Positions 55,977 to 64,000 of a DNA stretch of 64,000 bases are shown piece after piece. The notes below the pieces were generated by a model. The model was not told the DNA's origin and made no database searches. It saw only the letters and a list, made by a program, of their open reading frames with translations. This DNA comes from Alteromonas genovensis (GTDB lineage Bacteria; Pseudomonadota; Gammaproteobacteria; Enterobacterales; Alteromonadaceae). Location: positions 434,001-498,000 of the forward strand of contig NZ_JAAAWO010000002.1 of NCBI RefSeq assembly GCF_010500895.1, written 5' to 3'. The translations under genes and the position numbers were made by a program. The first letter of the stretch is position 1, and every line of letters starts with the position of its first letter.

Positions 55977-57257
55977 ATGCCTCAACACGTTAGCGAAAAT
56001 AAAATAGGGCAGAGCCTATCAGCATTGGTACTGTTTGTGCTGCTTACAAGCTGCCATTCTTTCGACAATGCTCAAAGCGACGCCAGCTTTAATGCCAGCA
56101 CTCAACCGTTCCCCACTCAGGTTGCTCCTTTTGATAATTATAAAGAGCAAGTTTTTAACTATTTAAGCGCCAATCGCAGCTTTGTTGGAACAGACAAAAG
56201 CGCTGAAATTTCTATGAATATGCCATTTGAGTGCGGTATTTCAGTCAATGATAAAGGTCTGTTTCTAGTACATGGTTTAGGCGACTCGCCGTACTTTTTT
56301 AGAGAGCTAGCCGCTACCCTGTGTGAAAAAGGGTTGAGAGTGCGCGTAATGTTATTACCTGGGCATGGTTCAAAACCTGGCGACATGCTTTCGGTGAGTT
56401 ACGAGCAATGGCAAGCAGAAACCGATTTTCAGCTTGAACAATTTGCCTCTACGGTTGAGCAGCTTTATGTGGGTGGGTTTTCAACAGGGGCTAATCTAAC
56501 CACCATTAGCGCCTTTGAAAGAAATGATATTAACGGGATGATTCACTTTTCCCCAGCGTTCAAATCTCGTTTTTTCGTATCTAAGTTAGCGCCGTATATC
56601 GATACGCTTTACCCGTGGCCCAATGTGGAAGAAGAAGACAACCCAAGCCGCTATAACTCCACCGCCATGCCCGGTTTCGCCGCCTATCAAGAAAGCGTGA
56701 ATGCACTAGCGCGCTTGTTTGATGATAACGATGTGAAAAAAGCATCATTAGACGTTCCAGTTTTAATGGTTGTGGCAGAAAAAGACAGTGTTGTGGATAC
56801 CCAACACGTTGCCAAACGCTTCAAAGAAAACTTTACCAATGATAAGAAGTGTCTACTTTGGCAGGGCGAGGAAGCCCCAGACGTGTTTGTTGATAATCCA
56901 TCGATGTCTGGACAGCTGCTTATGCAATCAATGAATTTGCCAGAGGAGCGCATAAGCGCCGCATCGCATATGAGTTCGTTGTTTTCTGATAGAAACTCGC
57001 TTTACGGCACGCAAAGCACATTCAGAATTTGTGATAACGGCCAAGACGGTGAGTTAGAAGCGCTCTGTAAACAAGGTAAAGAAGGCAAAGAAGACAAAGC
57101 AGGTGAAGACGTATGGTATGGTCCTTGGGGCTATGAAGATGAGAATGCCAACCGTGTTTACGCAAGGCTAACCTATAATCCTTACTTCGATGTGATGATA
57201 GATAAAATAGTGGCATTTACCGGCGATGAGTCTGCTGGTAATTTTTGCACTCCATAG
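55977..57257 (+). CDS. Alpha/beta hydrolase lipoprotein
   Basis: The 426-aa product has a lipoprotein signal (ALVLFVLLTSC, Cys near residue 26). The hydrolase fold includes the oxyanion segment LVHGLGDSPYFF, the nucleophile elbow GFSTG and an Asp in VVAEKDSVVD. It resembles esterase/monoacylglycerol-lipase-like proteins attached to the outer membrane. The start is either ATG 55977 or GTG 55968; neither has a good ribosome site. It ends at the terminator at 57399. Confidence 0.8.
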   Translation: MPQHVSENKIGQSLSALVLFVLLTSCHSFDNAQSDASFNASTQPFPTQVAPFDNYKEQVFNYLSANRSFVGTDKSAEISMNMPFECGISVNDKGLFLVHGLGDSPYFFRELAATLCEKGLRVRVMLLPGHGSKPGDMLSVSYEQWQAETDFQLEQFASTVEQLYVGGFSTGANLTTISAFERNDINGMIHFSPAFKSRFFVSKLAPYIDTLYPWPNVEEEDNPSRYNSTAMPGFAAYQESVNALARLFDDNDVKKASLDVPVLMVVAEKDSVVDTQHVAKRFKENFTNDKKCLLWQGEEAPDVFVDNPSMSGQLLMQSMNLPEERISAASHMSSLFSDRNSLYGTQSTFRICDNGQDGELEALCKQGKEGKEDKAGEDVWYGPWGYEDENANRVYARLTYNPYFDVMIDKIVAFTGDESAGNFCTP

Positions 57258-57300
57258 CGCACAGTACTAGCACACAGTAGCTGGAATACACGTTAAAGTA

Positions 57301-57360
57301 TTGGTAAGTGTATTAGCTAGTGTATGGGCTAATGTATGGGGTAGTATATTGGCTAGTGGG
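57301..57360. repeat. 12-bp tandem repeat, five units
   Basis: Five adjacent 12-bp units fill exactly 60 bp: TTGGTAAGTGTA, TTAGCTAGTGTA, TGGGCTAATGTA, TGGGGTAGTATA and TTGGCTAGTGGG. They are noncoding, between convergent genes. Confidence 0.75.
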
Positions 57361-57398
57361 TCAGCCGACATCATCTAAAGTAAAACCTACAAATGCAA

Positions 57399-57425
57399 AA
57401 AGGCCGTTCTTCAAGAACGGCCTTT
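57399..57425. terminator. Bidirectional terminator
   Basis: The stem AAAGGCCGTTCTT-C-AAGAACGGCCTTT lies between the hydrolase (+) and RND pump (-) genes, with A/T-rich flanks. Confidence 0.85.
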
Positions 57426-57466
57426 CAATTACCTCAGCTTACCTGTCAATTTCACGCTTTTGGCAT

Positions 57467-60400
57467 TTACGTATGTGACTGAGCGGCTTCTAATTCTCGT
57501 TCAAGCTGGTCACTAGCATCGGCTCTCGGTTTGGTAAATCGAGCCAGTGCAAGATACAGCACAGGAGTGAGGTATAGCGTGAACACAACTGCAATACCTA
57601 GGCCACCAAATACCACCCAACCAATAGCATTTCTTGCTTCCGCACCAGCGCCAGTGGATAGAATTAACGGTAGCCCGCCTAGAATTGTAGACACCAATGT
57701 CATCATAATAGGTCTTAAACGTACCGTGCCTGCTTCTACAATGGCATCGTAAACAGAATACCCTTTATCACGAAGCTGGTCGGCAAACTCAATGAGCAAG
57801 ATGGCGTTTTTCGCCAAAAGGCCAATGAGCATGACTAGGCCAATCTGTGAATACACGTTAATCGAAGTACTGGTTAAGAACAATGCATACACCGCCGCAG
57901 CAATGCCAAAGGGGACGGTAAGCATAACCACTACTGCACTGTTAACACTCTCAAACTGTGCAGCCAACACCAATAGCACAATAACAAATGCCAGTACGTA
58001 GGTAAGTGCAACTTGCTTAGACGTTTCCTCAAAGGTTTGTGCTTCACCTAAAAAGATAAGGCCAATACCATCTGGCAATGTATCTTGAGAAACAGCACGT
58101 ATTTCTTCAACCACATCACTCAGCGCCTTATCTTCAGGCAGCTCAACTTCAAGCTTAATGGCTCTACGTTGGGCCTGACGCTCCAATTCCGCTGCCACAC
58201 CTTCTTCACTAATGTAGGCCACGCTCGATAGTGGAACTAGGTTGCCATCAGTACTCTTCACGTAGAGATTAGTCAGATCTGAAGGCGCCATCGTATTTCT
58301 ATTGCTGGTTTGAAGCATAATGGGAATAGACTGATCGCCTACGTTCAAATCGGCAATGTCATCGCCATTTACCGCGGCGCGTAGTGCACTGGAAATATCA
58401 TTTAACGGCACACCAAGCTCTTCAGCACGTCGTCTGTCAATATTCACACGTAGTTGTGGCTGAGTGGGGTCATAACTCACCCTTGGGCGGCCTAAGTAGG
58501 GTAGTTTAGTTTCTATTTCAGTGGCAAAAGCCTGCGCTGCCTGATAAATATTTTCATACGTATCACCGGTTAACGCCATTTCCAAACCGCCGCCTTGTCC
58601 GCGAAGATTTAGACTATTGCCGCCAAATGCGTTTCCAGGTGCGCCAGGAATAGCCTGCAGGCCTGGGCGAATTTCATTGACCACATCTTGCAATGACATA
58701 TCGCGGTCATCCCAATGCTTAAGGGGCGCGGTAATAAAGACGATATTCGGGTCCCATTGCCCAACCACGGTGTACATAGAATCGATTGTGCCTTTTTCCA
58801 CATAGGGAAGCAGCATTTCTTCCATCTTCTCGGCTTGTCTATCCATAAAGTTAAGGCCGGCACCGTCAGGCCCGCGGGCAAAAATGCGGATCGTTCCACG
58901 GTCTTCACTAGGCAATAATTCATTATCGATATTACCCGACAATATATAGGCGCCGCCGCCAGCTGCTAGACTTAATACACCAACAACCCAACCATATTTA
59001 AGCGCTTTTAAGAGCGATGATTGATACAGCGAAAGACACGCGTTACCGAATCGGCCAAAGGTGGCGTTAAAAAAGCTTTTGCCGTTTTCCTTAGGCTTTT
59101 TGACTGCAAGACGCGCTGTAAGCGCAGGCACCAGTGAAAGGGCAACGAACGACGAAATGATCACAGCACCGGCTAATACACCGCCAAATTCTCTAAAAAG
59201 TTTACCTGCCGTAGATGGCAGAAATGCAATAGGAATAAATACAGATGCAAGTACTGCGGTTGTTGCCACTACAGCAAAAAACACTTCTCGTGTACCAATT
59301 ACCGCAGCTGCCCTTGCGCCAAGGCCCATGCTGCGACGGCGCTGAATATTCTCTGACACGACAATGGCGTCATCAACAATCATGCCGGTGGCAAGTACAA
59401 GCGCTAACAAGGTCAAAATATTTATGGAAAAGCCCATTGCCCAGATAATTGCAAGCGCACCTGCTAATGACACTGGAATGGATAGGGCAGGTACCAGCGT
59501 TGCGCGCCACGAGCCAATAAAGACAAGTAACGTAACAATCACTAGTGCAACAGTGAGGCTAAGTGAAATAACCACTTCTTTCACCGAGTCTCGGATAAAT
59601 TCGGCGTCATCTGCGGTGACAACAATATCCATATCAGTAAAACGTTTGTCTAACTCACTCACCATTTCAAGCACTTCATCAGAGATTTCAATGGTGTTAG
59701 AGCTTGCTTGACGAATAACTCCCAGGCCAATAACCGGCATGCCGTCCAATCGCACCATACTGGTTGAATCTGCTGGGCCAAAATATACGCTTGCTACATC
59801 GTTAACTCGTATGTCGCCCGATATAACGATATCGCCCACATCTTGGGCTGATACTGATGTCGCGTCAGCTCGAACAATAAGAGCCTGTTCTGATGACTGG
59901 ATACTGCCGGCGGGTACATCAAACGGAGCTAAAACAAGGGCGTCGGATACGTCTCTCATCGACAGTCCAAAGCTGGTTAATCGCAGTGGGTCCACTGACA
60001 CCCGGAGCACGCGCTCCCTTTCACCGCGCATATTGACATCAGCAACCCCTGGAATACTTAAAAATAAGGGGGCGACATCGGTATTTACTCGTTCGGTAAG
60101 TGTTTCCATATCAAGTGTTTTACTCGATATGGCTAAGCTCACAACAGCTTGAGCGTCGTTGTCAGCGCGAATAATGGCCACTTGTTCAACATCTTCAGGA
60201 AGCTGTCGCTGTACGCGGCTTACTGACTCACGGGTTTCGTTCGCGGCGTCCTCTAGGTTAACACCGGGACGGAATTCAACACGAATACGGGCCGAGTTTT
60301 CTTCGCTTTGCGCTGAAATATTTTTTACACCACTTACCCGCGCTACTGCACCTTCAAGGCGACTGGTTACTTCTGCGTCTACCGTCTCGGGGGATGCACC

Positions 60401-60586
60401 GGGGAATGTTGCTGTAACTGTTACTCGCGGCGTATCTACATCGGGAAGTTCGCGAACCTCAAGACCACTTAATGCTGCAAACCCAGCAATAGCAATAAGC
60501 AAGTTTAAAACAACAATAAGTACTGGACGTCTTATCGCTAGTGACGGAAGGTCGTTTGCCTGTGAAGAAAGTTGTTTATCACTCAC
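57467..60586 (-). CDS. RND (HAE1-type) efflux pump permease
   Basis: The 1039-aa inner-membrane protein has 12 helices and two large periplasmic loops. The proton-relay pair is visible in helix 4 (TGMIVDDAIVVSENIQRR), and VELPEDKALSDVV and FGGNSLNLRGQGGG lie in the pore/docking loops. It works with the adaptor encoded immediately upstream (8-bp overlap) and probably with a TolC-like channel elsewhere, as no outer-membrane gene is adjacent. Substrate unknown. Confidence 0.92.
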   Translation of the reverse strand: MSDKQLSSQANDLPSLAIRRPVLIVVLNLLIAIAGFAALSGLEVRELPDVDTPRVTVTATFPGASPETVDAEVTSRLEGAVARVSGVKNISAQSEENSARIRVEFRPGVNLEDAANETRESVSRVQRQLPEDVEQVAIIRADNDAQAVVSLAISSKTLDMETLTERVNTDVAPLFLSIPGVADVNMRGERERVLRVSVDPLRLTSFGLSMRDVSDALVLAPFDVPAGSIQSSEQALIVRADATSVSAQDVGDIVISGDIRVNDVASVYFGPADSTSMVRLDGMPVIGLGVIRQASSNTIEISDEVLEMVSELDKRFTDMDIVVTADDAEFIRDSVKEVVISLSLTVALVIVTLLVFIGSWRATLVPALSIPVSLAGALAIIWAMGFSINILTLLALVLATGMIVDDAIVVSENIQRRRSMGLGARAAAVIGTREVFFAVVATTAVLASVFIPIAFLPSTAGKLFREFGGVLAGAVIISSFVALSLVPALTARLAVKKPKENGKSFFNATFGRFGNACLSLYQSSLLKALKYGWVVGVLSLAAGGGAYILSGNIDNELLPSEDRGTIRIFARGPDGAGLNFMDRQAEKMEEMLLPYVEKGTIDSMYTVVGQWDPNIVFITAPLKHWDDRDMSLQDVVNEIRPGLQAIPGAPGNAFGGNSLNLRGQGGGLEMALTGDTYENIYQAAQAFATEIETKLPYLGRPRVSYDPTQPQLRVNIDRRRAEELGVPLNDISSALRAAVNGDDIADLNVGDQSIPIMLQTSNRNTMAPSDLTNLYVKSTDGNLVPLSSVAYISEEGVAAELERQAQRRAIKLEVELPEDKALSDVVEEIRAVSQDTLPDGIGLIFLGEAQTFEETSKQVALTYVLAFVIVLLVLAAQFESVNSAVVVMLTVPFGIAAAVYALFLTSTSINVYSQIGLVMLIGLLAKNAILLIEFADQLRDKGYSVYDAIVEAGTVRLRPIMMTLVSTILGGLPLILSTGAGAEARNAIGWVVFGGLGIAVVFTLYLTPVLYLALARFTKPRADASDQLERELEAAQSHT

Positions 60587-61646
60587 CGGCTGGTCCCCCA
60601 GCTATTTCGGTAGTGATAGATTGGCCAGTTCTCAGGCGCTGTACACCCTCAGCAATAAGTGTGTCACCATTAGTAATATCGCCTGACACTAAAATGATGC
60701 CACGAAGTCGTTGATGAACACTTACGTCTAACTTTTGTGCTTTACCGTCTACCGCAAGCCAAATGTAAGCACCGGTGGCACCCCATAAGAGGGCTGATTC
60801 TGGTACTGCGGCAAATCGGTCGCCCTCAATGGAAAGATTAACTCGAAAACTCATGCCTGGTCTGAATTGATCAGATGAATTGTCCAAAAGAGCTCGTGCT
60901 CGTAGTGTTCTGTCAGTTTCATTGATACGGGAATCTACCTGCGCAATCTCTGCTTTCACGCTTTTTTCTTTATCACTCCACGGCTCCAAGGTAACCTGCG
61001 GACCATCTAGCAATACTGCCAGCGCTGCTTCAGGGGCCTTAAAGTTAACAAACAACTTGCTACGATTGTCCAGCGTGGTGATCATCGTCTGCTCATTAAT
61101 ACGGTCGCCCACTTCCACGTCGGTAAAGCCAACAACGCCGTCAAAGGGCGCAACAATACGACGGTCTTCTAAATCTGTTTTTGCATCTTCTAACGCGACT
61201 TCTGCTAAATCACGCTGTGTCTTGGCAAGGTCAAGTTCATTTACCGGGATTGCCCCTTTTTTGTAACTCGATGCGAGACGTTCGACGGTACGCTGGGCGT
61301 CAGCAAGGGTAAGTTCAGCGCGCTTTAATGCAGTTTTTTGTCTGCGGTCGTCAAGGCGAACTAGTACTTTACCTTCCTCGACATTTTGACCAGGCACAAA
61401 GTTAATCTCAGTAACCTCGTCGGCTACAGCGGAATACAGAACAATAGACTGCACTGCTTCAGCGCTACCCACTGCCTCAACCTTGCGAGTCTCGTTCATG
61501 AACTCGATAGGTTTTGTCACAACCAACTTGGCTTGTCGGTCACCCATATATTGACCGTATGCGAACGGCATAAACAAAAATAAAGAAAAAAGACCAATCC
61601 ATGTCTTCATTGTGCGAACCACTGACTTGTTCATTTTGTAACCCAT
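60579..61646 (-). CDS. RND efflux periplasmic adaptor (membrane fusion protein)
   Basis: The 355-aa product has a signal segment (WIGLFSLFLFMPFAYG), then a lipoyl/barrel-sandwich half (IVLYSAVADEVTEINFVPGQNVEEGKVLVRLD), an alpha-hairpin and the second half (IVAPFDGVVGFTDVEVGDRI). It bridges the RND permease and an outer-membrane channel. The gene precedes and overlaps the permease gene. ATG 61646 or ATG 61634 could be the start. Confidence 0.9.
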   Translation of the reverse strand: MGYKMNKSVVRTMKTWIGLFSLFLFMPFAYGQYMGDRQAKLVVTKPIEFMNETRKVEAVGSAEAVQSIVLYSAVADEVTEINFVPGQNVEEGKVLVRLDDRRQKTALKRAELTLADAQRTVERLASSYKKGAIPVNELDLAKTQRDLAEVALEDAKTDLEDRRIVAPFDGVVGFTDVEVGDRINEQTMITTLDNRSKLFVNFKAPEAALAVLLDGPQVTLEPWSDKEKSVKAEIAQVDSRINETDRTLRARALLDNSSDQFRPGMSFRVNLSIEGDRFAAVPESALLWGATGAYIWLAVDGKAQKLDVSVHQRLRGIILVSGDITNGDTLIAEGVQRLRTGQSITTEIAGGPAGE

Positions 61647-61673
61647 TAGTTATAAGTTTTTTGTCTTTTAATA

Positions 61674-61938
61674 AGGGCGTGTTGATCTTTGCTGTACATT
61701 TTTGCAGCGGTCTGTGAGCTATTTAAACAAGGCGAATGGTTGAAGATCTAGCAGGCTAAATCGAAACCATTCAACGCAGAGTAAATAGCTCACAGGCGCT
61801 GCCCGAAGGGGGCGTTATGGAAGTATTTTACTCCTTGTCGCAGCCCTTTGACTTAGCCCACTAGGCCTACAGGACTGTTTCGCGATTAAAATACTTCCAT
61901 TTAGCCCAAAACTTGTACAGCAAAAATCAACACGCCCT
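61674..61938. mobile_element. 265-bp palindromic MITE-like element
   Basis: Terminal inverted repeats of 25 bp (61674-61698 and 61914-61938; 24 of 25 match; left end AGGGCGTGTTGATCTTTG) enclose two further inverted repeats. One is near 61705-61725 with 61782-61801 (CTGTGAGCTATTTA stem). The other is a perfect 14-bp pair at 61817-61830 with 61887-61900 (ATGGAAGTATTTTA). There is no open frame and no clear target duplication. The layout suggests a non-autonomous transposon or a structured repeat folding as a three-way junction. Confidence 0.75.
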
Positions 61939-61985
61939 GGACTTTTGGCTAGTGCAAATTTGTACCGTATAGCACCATAGGCGGT

Positions 61986-63761
61986 TCAGCTAAGCAATTG
62001 CAGTTCAGCGTATTCCCTATACAGGGTATCGCTTTTCATCAATGAGGCATGATCCCCAGTGGCCACTATGCTTCCTTTATCCATTACAACAATGCGGTCG
62101 GCATGTTGAACAGTTGCTAGTCGATGAGCAATCACAATGCTGGTTTTCCCTTCCATTAAGCGGTTAATCGCCTGTTGAACCATTCGCTCACTCATGGCGT
62201 CGAGGGCACTGGTTGCCTCATCAAGCAGTAAAATAGGTCGGTCGGCTAAAATAGCCCTAGCAATGGCAATACGTTGCTTTTGTCCACCCGATAATTTTAT
62301 TCCGCGTTCACCAAGCTGGGTGTCGTATCGGTTATCAAGGGAATCAATAAATTCATGGGCGAAAGCGAGCTTTGCCGCTTTAACCACATCCTCATCAGTG
62401 GCCTCAGGCTTTCCATAGCGGATGTTGTCCATCACAGAGCGCGCAAATACCACGGGCTCTTGGGTTACTACCGCTATTTGATCACGTAATTGTGCTAATG
62501 GCAGATTATTGATGTTGGTTTCGTTAAATACAACGCTGCCCGATGAAGGCTCATAAAAACGCATAAGAAGCTGAAATAATGTCGTTTTGCCTGCGCCGCT
62601 AGGGCCAACCAGCGCCAGTTTTTCTCCAGCGCGGATATTAAGGTTAAGGTCAGTAAATAATGCTTTACTACTTGGGTAGCTAAAACTGACATTGTTGATG
62701 TTTATAGCAGGGGATGCGTTTTCCGCTAATGTGACAACCGTTTTTTCATTGTCTGTATTACTTGAAGGGGGCTGAATATCTGATTCAGCTTGGATAAGTT
62801 GATAAAGACGCTCGCTGGCGCCCACGCCCCGCTGCACTTCTCCTATAACTTCGCTTATTGTAGCGACGCTGCCACCAGCCATTACCGCATAGAATAAAAA
62901 GGCGGATAGTTCACCGACGGACATTTGCCCTTCTAGCACCTGGCGTGCGCCAACCCATGCGATAAAAATAATCGCCGTCATGCTTAAACACATTATGCAG
63001 CCAATAAGCAGCGAGCGATAATGTATTCGGTGTTCAGCGGCACCCATGGCGGCCTCTACTCTTGAGGCAAAATGAGAGCGTTCTTTATTTTCTGCCGTAT
63101 AAGCCTGCACTGTCATGATTTCATGAAGACTCTCATCTATGTGTGAGCCTAAATCTGCCACTTTGTCTTGACTAATTTTGGCAAACTTCCTGACTTGCGG
63201 AGCAAGTACTTTAATTGGCACTAATACCGCAGGTACTGCCACAATAACGCACAGCGTTAATAAGGGGCTCGATATACCCATCAGAATCAGAGCGCCAATG
63301 AATGTAATTACAGAACGCAGAGTCATTGACAGGCTCATACCAACAACGGTCTGGATAACCGTGGTATCACTGGTAAATCGAGAGATAACCTCACCGGTTC
63401 TCAATTCGGCAAAAAACGACGGGGGCAATGACAGCAAATGAGAATAAACCTGGTTTCTTATATCTGCGCTTACTCTCTCACCTAGCCACGTCATTAAATA
63501 GAAACGAGCATAGGTAGCAATACAGGCTAATAAGGTTATACCGAGTACAATAACGGTTGCTTGATTTAGCGTGTCAGAGGCGTTGTCCACAAACCCGTTG
63601 TCGATAGCATATTTGATCCCTTGGCCAAGCATTAGCCAAGCAATAGCGGCCGTGAGCAAGGCGACAATTGCACCCGCTACTCTTTTTTTGTAATGGCTTA
63701 AGTGAGAGCCAATCCAATGTAAAACCTGTTTAGTGGACACTTCATCAAGTGGAGTCGTCAA
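61986..63761 (-). CDS. ABC exporter, fused membrane and ATPase domains
   Basis: The 591-aa half-transporter has six N-terminal helices (ABC_membrane type I) and a C-terminal ATPase with Walker A GPSGAGKTT, signature LSGGQKQR and Walker B ILLLDEATSALD. It probably acts as a homodimer of the MsbA/BmrA-like lipid or drug exporter group. There is no N-terminal C39 peptidase domain, so it is not a dedicated bacteriocin exporter. Substrate unknown. Confidence 0.9.
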   Translation of the reverse strand: MTTPLDEVSTKQVLHWIGSHLSHYKKRVAGAIVALLTAAIAWLMLGQGIKYAIDNGFVDNASDTLNQATVIVLGITLLACIATYARFYLMTWLGERVSADIRNQVYSHLLSLPPSFFAELRTGEVISRFTSDTTVIQTVVGMSLSMTLRSVITFIGALILMGISSPLLTLCVIVAVPAVLVPIKVLAPQVRKFAKISQDKVADLGSHIDESLHEIMTVQAYTAENKERSHFASRVEAAMGAAEHRIHYRSLLIGCIMCLSMTAIIFIAWVGARQVLEGQMSVGELSAFLFYAVMAGGSVATISEVIGEVQRGVGASERLYQLIQAESDIQPPSSNTDNEKTVVTLAENASPAININNVSFSYPSSKALFTDLNLNIRAGEKLALVGPSGAGKTTLFQLLMRFYEPSSGSVVFNETNINNLPLAQLRDQIAVVTQEPVVFARSVMDNIRYGKPEATDEDVVKAAKLAFAHEFIDSLDNRYDTQLGERGIKLSGGQKQRIAIARAILADRPILLLDEATSALDAMSERMVQQAINRLMEGKTSIVIAHRLATVQHADRIVVMDKGSIVATGDHASLMKSDTLYREYAELQLLS

Positions 63762-64000
63762 AATAGCCTCTTTTTTAATACTTCGGGGGTCTGTTTAAGG
63801 TGCTCTGCAATCACAACACGTGGGGTAGTAGCACTAAGTATACGTGTTAACGGCCCCAGTTGATTTGTACATGCGACTACATTTGCAGTAAATCAGTTGG
63901 ATGGGAGCCGGTCTCTAGTAGATAAGACACTTTTTGACAAACAAATTTTTCGTTGCGCCGCTTTTAGATTTATCGGAGTTGTTTGCTGTTGTCAGCGTTG
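63762..64000. other. Unassigned right-edge region
   Basis: It lies upstream of the ABC exporter gene and presumably contains its promoter. A minus-strand frame is open from the right edge for 27 codons to a TAG (ending KNLFVKKCLIY), and a plus-strand frame is open from TTG near 63935 to the edge. Neither can be supported without sequence beyond the window. Confidence 0.4.

Noticed and set aside
61986..63761. ABC exporter as the transporter for the double-glycine peptide
   Set aside because: It lacks an N-terminal C39 peptidase domain and lies 26 kb away; the sequence fits a lipid or drug exporter.
63935..64000. Start of a plus-strand gene at the right edge (TTG)
   Set aside because: Too short, no ribosome site, and a minus-strand frame is equally open.

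Overview
The window looks like chromosomal DNA of a marine gammaproteobacterium of the Alteromonadales, most likely Alteromonas or a close relative. This rests on gene content and neighbourhoods (ffh-ypjD-corB block, fadIJ, MoxR/Bat operon, cysDCQN with an SLC13 permease, several DUF families typical of the group) and on the moderate base composition; no rRNA or marker gene is present to fix the species. Nearly all of it is ordinary core chromosome. I saw no prophage, transposase gene, CRISPR array, tRNA or rRNA.

Layout. 1-4.6 kb: 3' end of uvrB, a LysR regulator, two overlapping paralogous small membrane proteins, divergent queC/queE (queuosine precursor synthesis) and a periplasmic binding-like protein. 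4.7-10.3 kb: asnB, an M28 peptidase lipoprotein, a DUF3025 protein and a Yip1-family membrane protein. 10.7-18 kb: a sulfate-activation operon cysD-cysC-cysQ-cysN-SLC13 permease, then putP. 18-24 kb: a TPR diguanylate cyclase, an ECF sigma factor with a DUF3379 anti-sigma-like partner, and a DUF885 lipoprotein. 24-31 kb: a compact MoxR-DUF58-DUF4381-BatA-BatB/C-BatD operon. 31.5-35 kb: fadI-fadJ, with a FadR-like palindrome upstream.

35.2-36.7 kb is the most unusual stretch: a roughly 1.5-kb island of very small genes. It holds a 52-aa peptide with a textbook double-glycine leader (colicin V/microcin class), overlapped by a 64-aa two-helix membrane protein that could be its immunity protein. 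Opposite them lies an 81-codon membrane-protein frame broken by a TAG codon, then a 65-aa membrane protein and a 55-aa secreted peptide. No dedicated peptidase-type exporter is present in the window.

37-48 kb: a 1515-aa propeller sensor with PAS-GGDEF-EAL output, an M16 peptidase, sixA, a small coiled-coil protein, corB and ypjD. 48-57 kb: ffh, then a three-gene operon with four-base overlaps encoding a divergent SMC/condensin complex (SMC ATPase, MksE-like, MksF/kleisin-like) in reversed gene order and without a JetD-type nuclease, followed by a TerB-like protein and an alpha/beta hydrolase lipoprotein. 57-64 kb: an RND efflux pump with its adaptor, a 265-bp palindromic element with 25-bp terminal inverted repeats (MITE-like), and an ABC exporter.

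Two further patterns run across the window: short tandem repeats of 11-14 bp (exactly 14 bp at four unrelated loci) in the gaps between genes, and a second, degenerate copy of one end of the palindromic element upstream of ffh.
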